From Maribacter sp. BPC-D8 (GTDB lineage Bacteria > Bacteroidota > Bacteroidia > Flavobacteriales > Flavobacteriaceae), in contig NZ_CP128187.1 of the NCBI RefSeq assembly GCF_035207705.1, positions 3,224,001 to 3,288,000 of the forward strand: 64,000 nucleotides of DNA, written 5' to 3'. Position 1 is the first letter of the stretch; each line of letters opens with the position of its first letter. The notes beneath the pieces are model-generated. The model was given only the letters and a program-made list of their open reading frames with translations. It searched no databases and was not told the origin of the DNA. The position numbers and the translations under genes were made by a program. Shown here piece after piece: positions 62,887 to 64,000 of the stretch.

Positions 62887-63567
62887 ATGCTTACAAAACA
62901 GAGAACTAAAAATTATAAAACACTTGCTTTTGGTCTATTAATGCTTTCAGGTATAGCTGTTAGTGCTCAACAAACTACTGGTGATGTAACCAAGCTAGCC
63001 GACGTTAACCCGGGTACAACCACAACTGCAGGCGCAGTTCGAGTCATTGATAATAAAGGAACAATCAAATACCTACAATCACAAAATGGTATTACCATGC
63101 TATCGAACACCACTGCTGACGTAACCACAACCACATGGCAGTTGGGTGGTACACTTACAGACGATACTTTTATAGATGTGGACGGAAATATTTTCGGTCT
63201 TAATGGTATAGAATTAATTAGTACTGAAACCGCTTCTACCGATGCAACAACTGAATCTGATGCAGGCACTGGTACCGGATATACGATACTTGTAAGAGAT
63301 GAAGCAACGGGCGCAACAAAAAAATTACTTGCATCTGACCTTATTAAAAGCGGACAAGAAGCTTTTACCGCTACCCCTGCTCAAACAGCATACGCACTTA
63401 CAGGAGCACCTGTTTTACCTTCATTTAGTCAAGTTTGGGTTTATAGAAATGGAGCCAAACTAATTGCCAATGTAGATTATACAGTAACAGCTTCTACTGT
63501 AACTTTAGTTGAAAACGGATATGCTATATACGCAGGAGATATCGTTGAAGTTCAATATATCAAATAA
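62887..63567 (+). CDS. Exported beta-rich protein with the same C-terminal 'YRNG' module
   Basis: 226 residues from ATG 62887, which places the basic n-region TKQRTKNYK directly before the signal hydrophobic core LAFGLLMLSGIAVSAQ. ATG 62851 is 12 codons earlier and cannot be excluded. The mature part is Thr/Ala/Asp-rich beta sequence (TTTTAGAVRVIDNKGTIKYL, VDGNIFGLNGIELIS). The last 45 residues (VWVYRNGAKLIANVDYTVTA ... GDIVEVQYIK) match the C-terminus of the previous protein and resemble modules in phage structural proteins. Function unknown. Confidence 0.72.
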   Translation: MLTKQRTKNYKTLAFGLLMLSGIAVSAQQTTGDVTKLADVNPGTTTTAGAVRVIDNKGTIKYLQSQNGITMLSNTTADVTTTTWQLGGTLTDDTFIDVDGNIFGLNGIELISTETASTDATTESDAGTGTGYTILVRDEATGATKKLLASDLIKSGQEAFTATPAQTAYALTGAPVLPSFSQVWVYRNGAKLIANVDYTVTASTVTLVENGYAIYAGDIVEVQYIK

Positions 63568-63619
63568 ACCATTTGTACATAATTTTAATTTATTTGTAGT
63601 CAAAAAATACAACTCGTAC

Positions 63620-64000
63620 ATGCTTTTAAACTTTAAAAGTTTAGTGGTTATTTGTGCAATGATGATCAATTTTAACGTCGTTGCTCAAATAGCTAAAGCC
63701 ATCTATAAAAAAGAAAGCGTTGTCACTGTAAATAATAATACCGTCACCAACGCTTCTGCAGCGCCCATTAACCCCATCCAAAACGATGTATGGTACTATA
63801 CTTCAGATTCAGAAAATAGTATACCAAAAATTTGGAATGGCATTATATGGGCAAGCATGGTTTACACAGGTACACAAGAATCTATTTTCTATACAACAAC
63901 AAATAAATATCCTTCTCAAGATAATGGCAATCTTTTTTCAGATTGCACTAATTCGCGCCTAGGTTTAAAAACAAATTCTGCGCATGCGCGGCTAGATGTT
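63620..64000 (+). CDS. Exported tail-fibre-like protein, 3' end cut by window edge
   Basis: 127 visible codons from ATG 63620, open to base 64000. Signal peptide MLLNFKSLVVICAMMINFNV ending near VAQ. The sequence then has IQNDVWYYTSDSENSIPKIW and WASMVYTGTQ, ending RLGLKTNSAHARLDV, similar to the G-I/L-x-T-x-S-A-x-LDV tail-fibre motif of phage and Bacteroidetes surface proteins. It continues the cluster of exported proteins started at 62260. Function unknown. Confidence 0.72.
   Translation, partial: MLLNFKSLVVICAMMINFNVVAQIAKAIYKKESVVTVNNNTVTNASAAPINPIQNDVWYYTSDSENSIPKIWNGIIWASMVYTGTQESIFYTTTNKYPSQDNGNLFSDCTNSRLGLKTNSAHARLDV

Noticed and set aside
62260..64000. Prophage remnant
   Set aside because: Tail-fibre-like patterns are present, but each protein has a Sec-type signal peptide and there are no phage structural, lysis or integrase genes nearby.
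1..64000. CRISPR array, restriction-modification or other classical defence system
   Set aside because: No regularly spaced repeats and no cas, methylase, restriction, toxin-antitoxin or retron-like genes were found in the window.

Overview
The window is chromosomal DNA from a member of the Bacteroidetes, most likely a marine Flavobacteriaceae. The evidence is the AT-rich sequence, the TAnnTTTG promoter boxes, the type IX secretion sorting domains (types A and B), and gene neighbourhoods familiar from flavobacteria: prs-rplY-pth, TPR-DUF4286-rsmA-mgtE, fbp/GNAT/aspartate kinase, and exonuclease-ligase-helicase-PdeM. The genus cannot be fixed from this sequence. There is no CRISPR array, integrase, transposase or rRNA operon.

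Layout. 1-4.2 kb (minus): a CusA-type copper/silver RND pump cut by the left edge, preceded by a small Cys-rich exported HYC_CC_PP protein. 4.4-4.5 kb: tRNA-Leu(CAA) with its promoter and terminator. 4.7-7.0 kb: prs, rplY and pth. 7.0-11.5 kb (minus): a large secreted metalloprotease with a P-domain and T9SS tail, and a coupled lipoprotein. 11.5-15.1 kb: ribF, an HTTM membrane protein and serS. 15.4-22.4 kb: an accessory block with two tandem LRR/Ig-like/T9SS proteins, a GH114-like lipoprotein and a Gdx/SugE exporter. 22.5-27.2 kb: TPR protein, a DUF4286-GGCT fusion, rsmA and mgtE. 27.4-30.9 kb: a cupin/dehydrogenase/DUF1801/VOC run, a TM2 protein, then arsR with an ArsN-like acetyltransferase.

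30.9-36.1 kb: olsF (ornithine lipids), aspartate kinase and a GNAT enzyme on the minus strand, fbp on the plus strand, and a TerB-like gene. 36.2-42.4 kb: the DNA-ligase-associated damage-response cluster (exonuclease, ATP-dependent ligase, DEXH helicase, PdeM), which carries three different short dispersed-repeat types; one type lies in frame inside the ligase and again inside metG. 42.4-49.2 kb: TspO-like protein, a flavin disulfide oxidoreductase, mfd, and three small TerB-like paralogues, the first overlapping mfd. 49.4-61.9 kb: thioredoxin-like protein, ACT-domain protein, YraN, a DUF1800/DUF1501 pair, an unlisted 59-residue ORF, metG, tex, a histone-deacetylase-fold enzyme and a PAP2 phosphatase. 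62.3-64 kb: a run of small exported proteins with tail-fibre-like modules, continuing beyond the right edge.

Most of the window is housekeeping. The most notable features are the C-terminally homogenised LRR pair, the ERSRS-coding repeats in essential genes, the repeats around the repair cluster, the TerB-like genes beside both repair loci, and the exported tail-fibre-like proteins at the right end.
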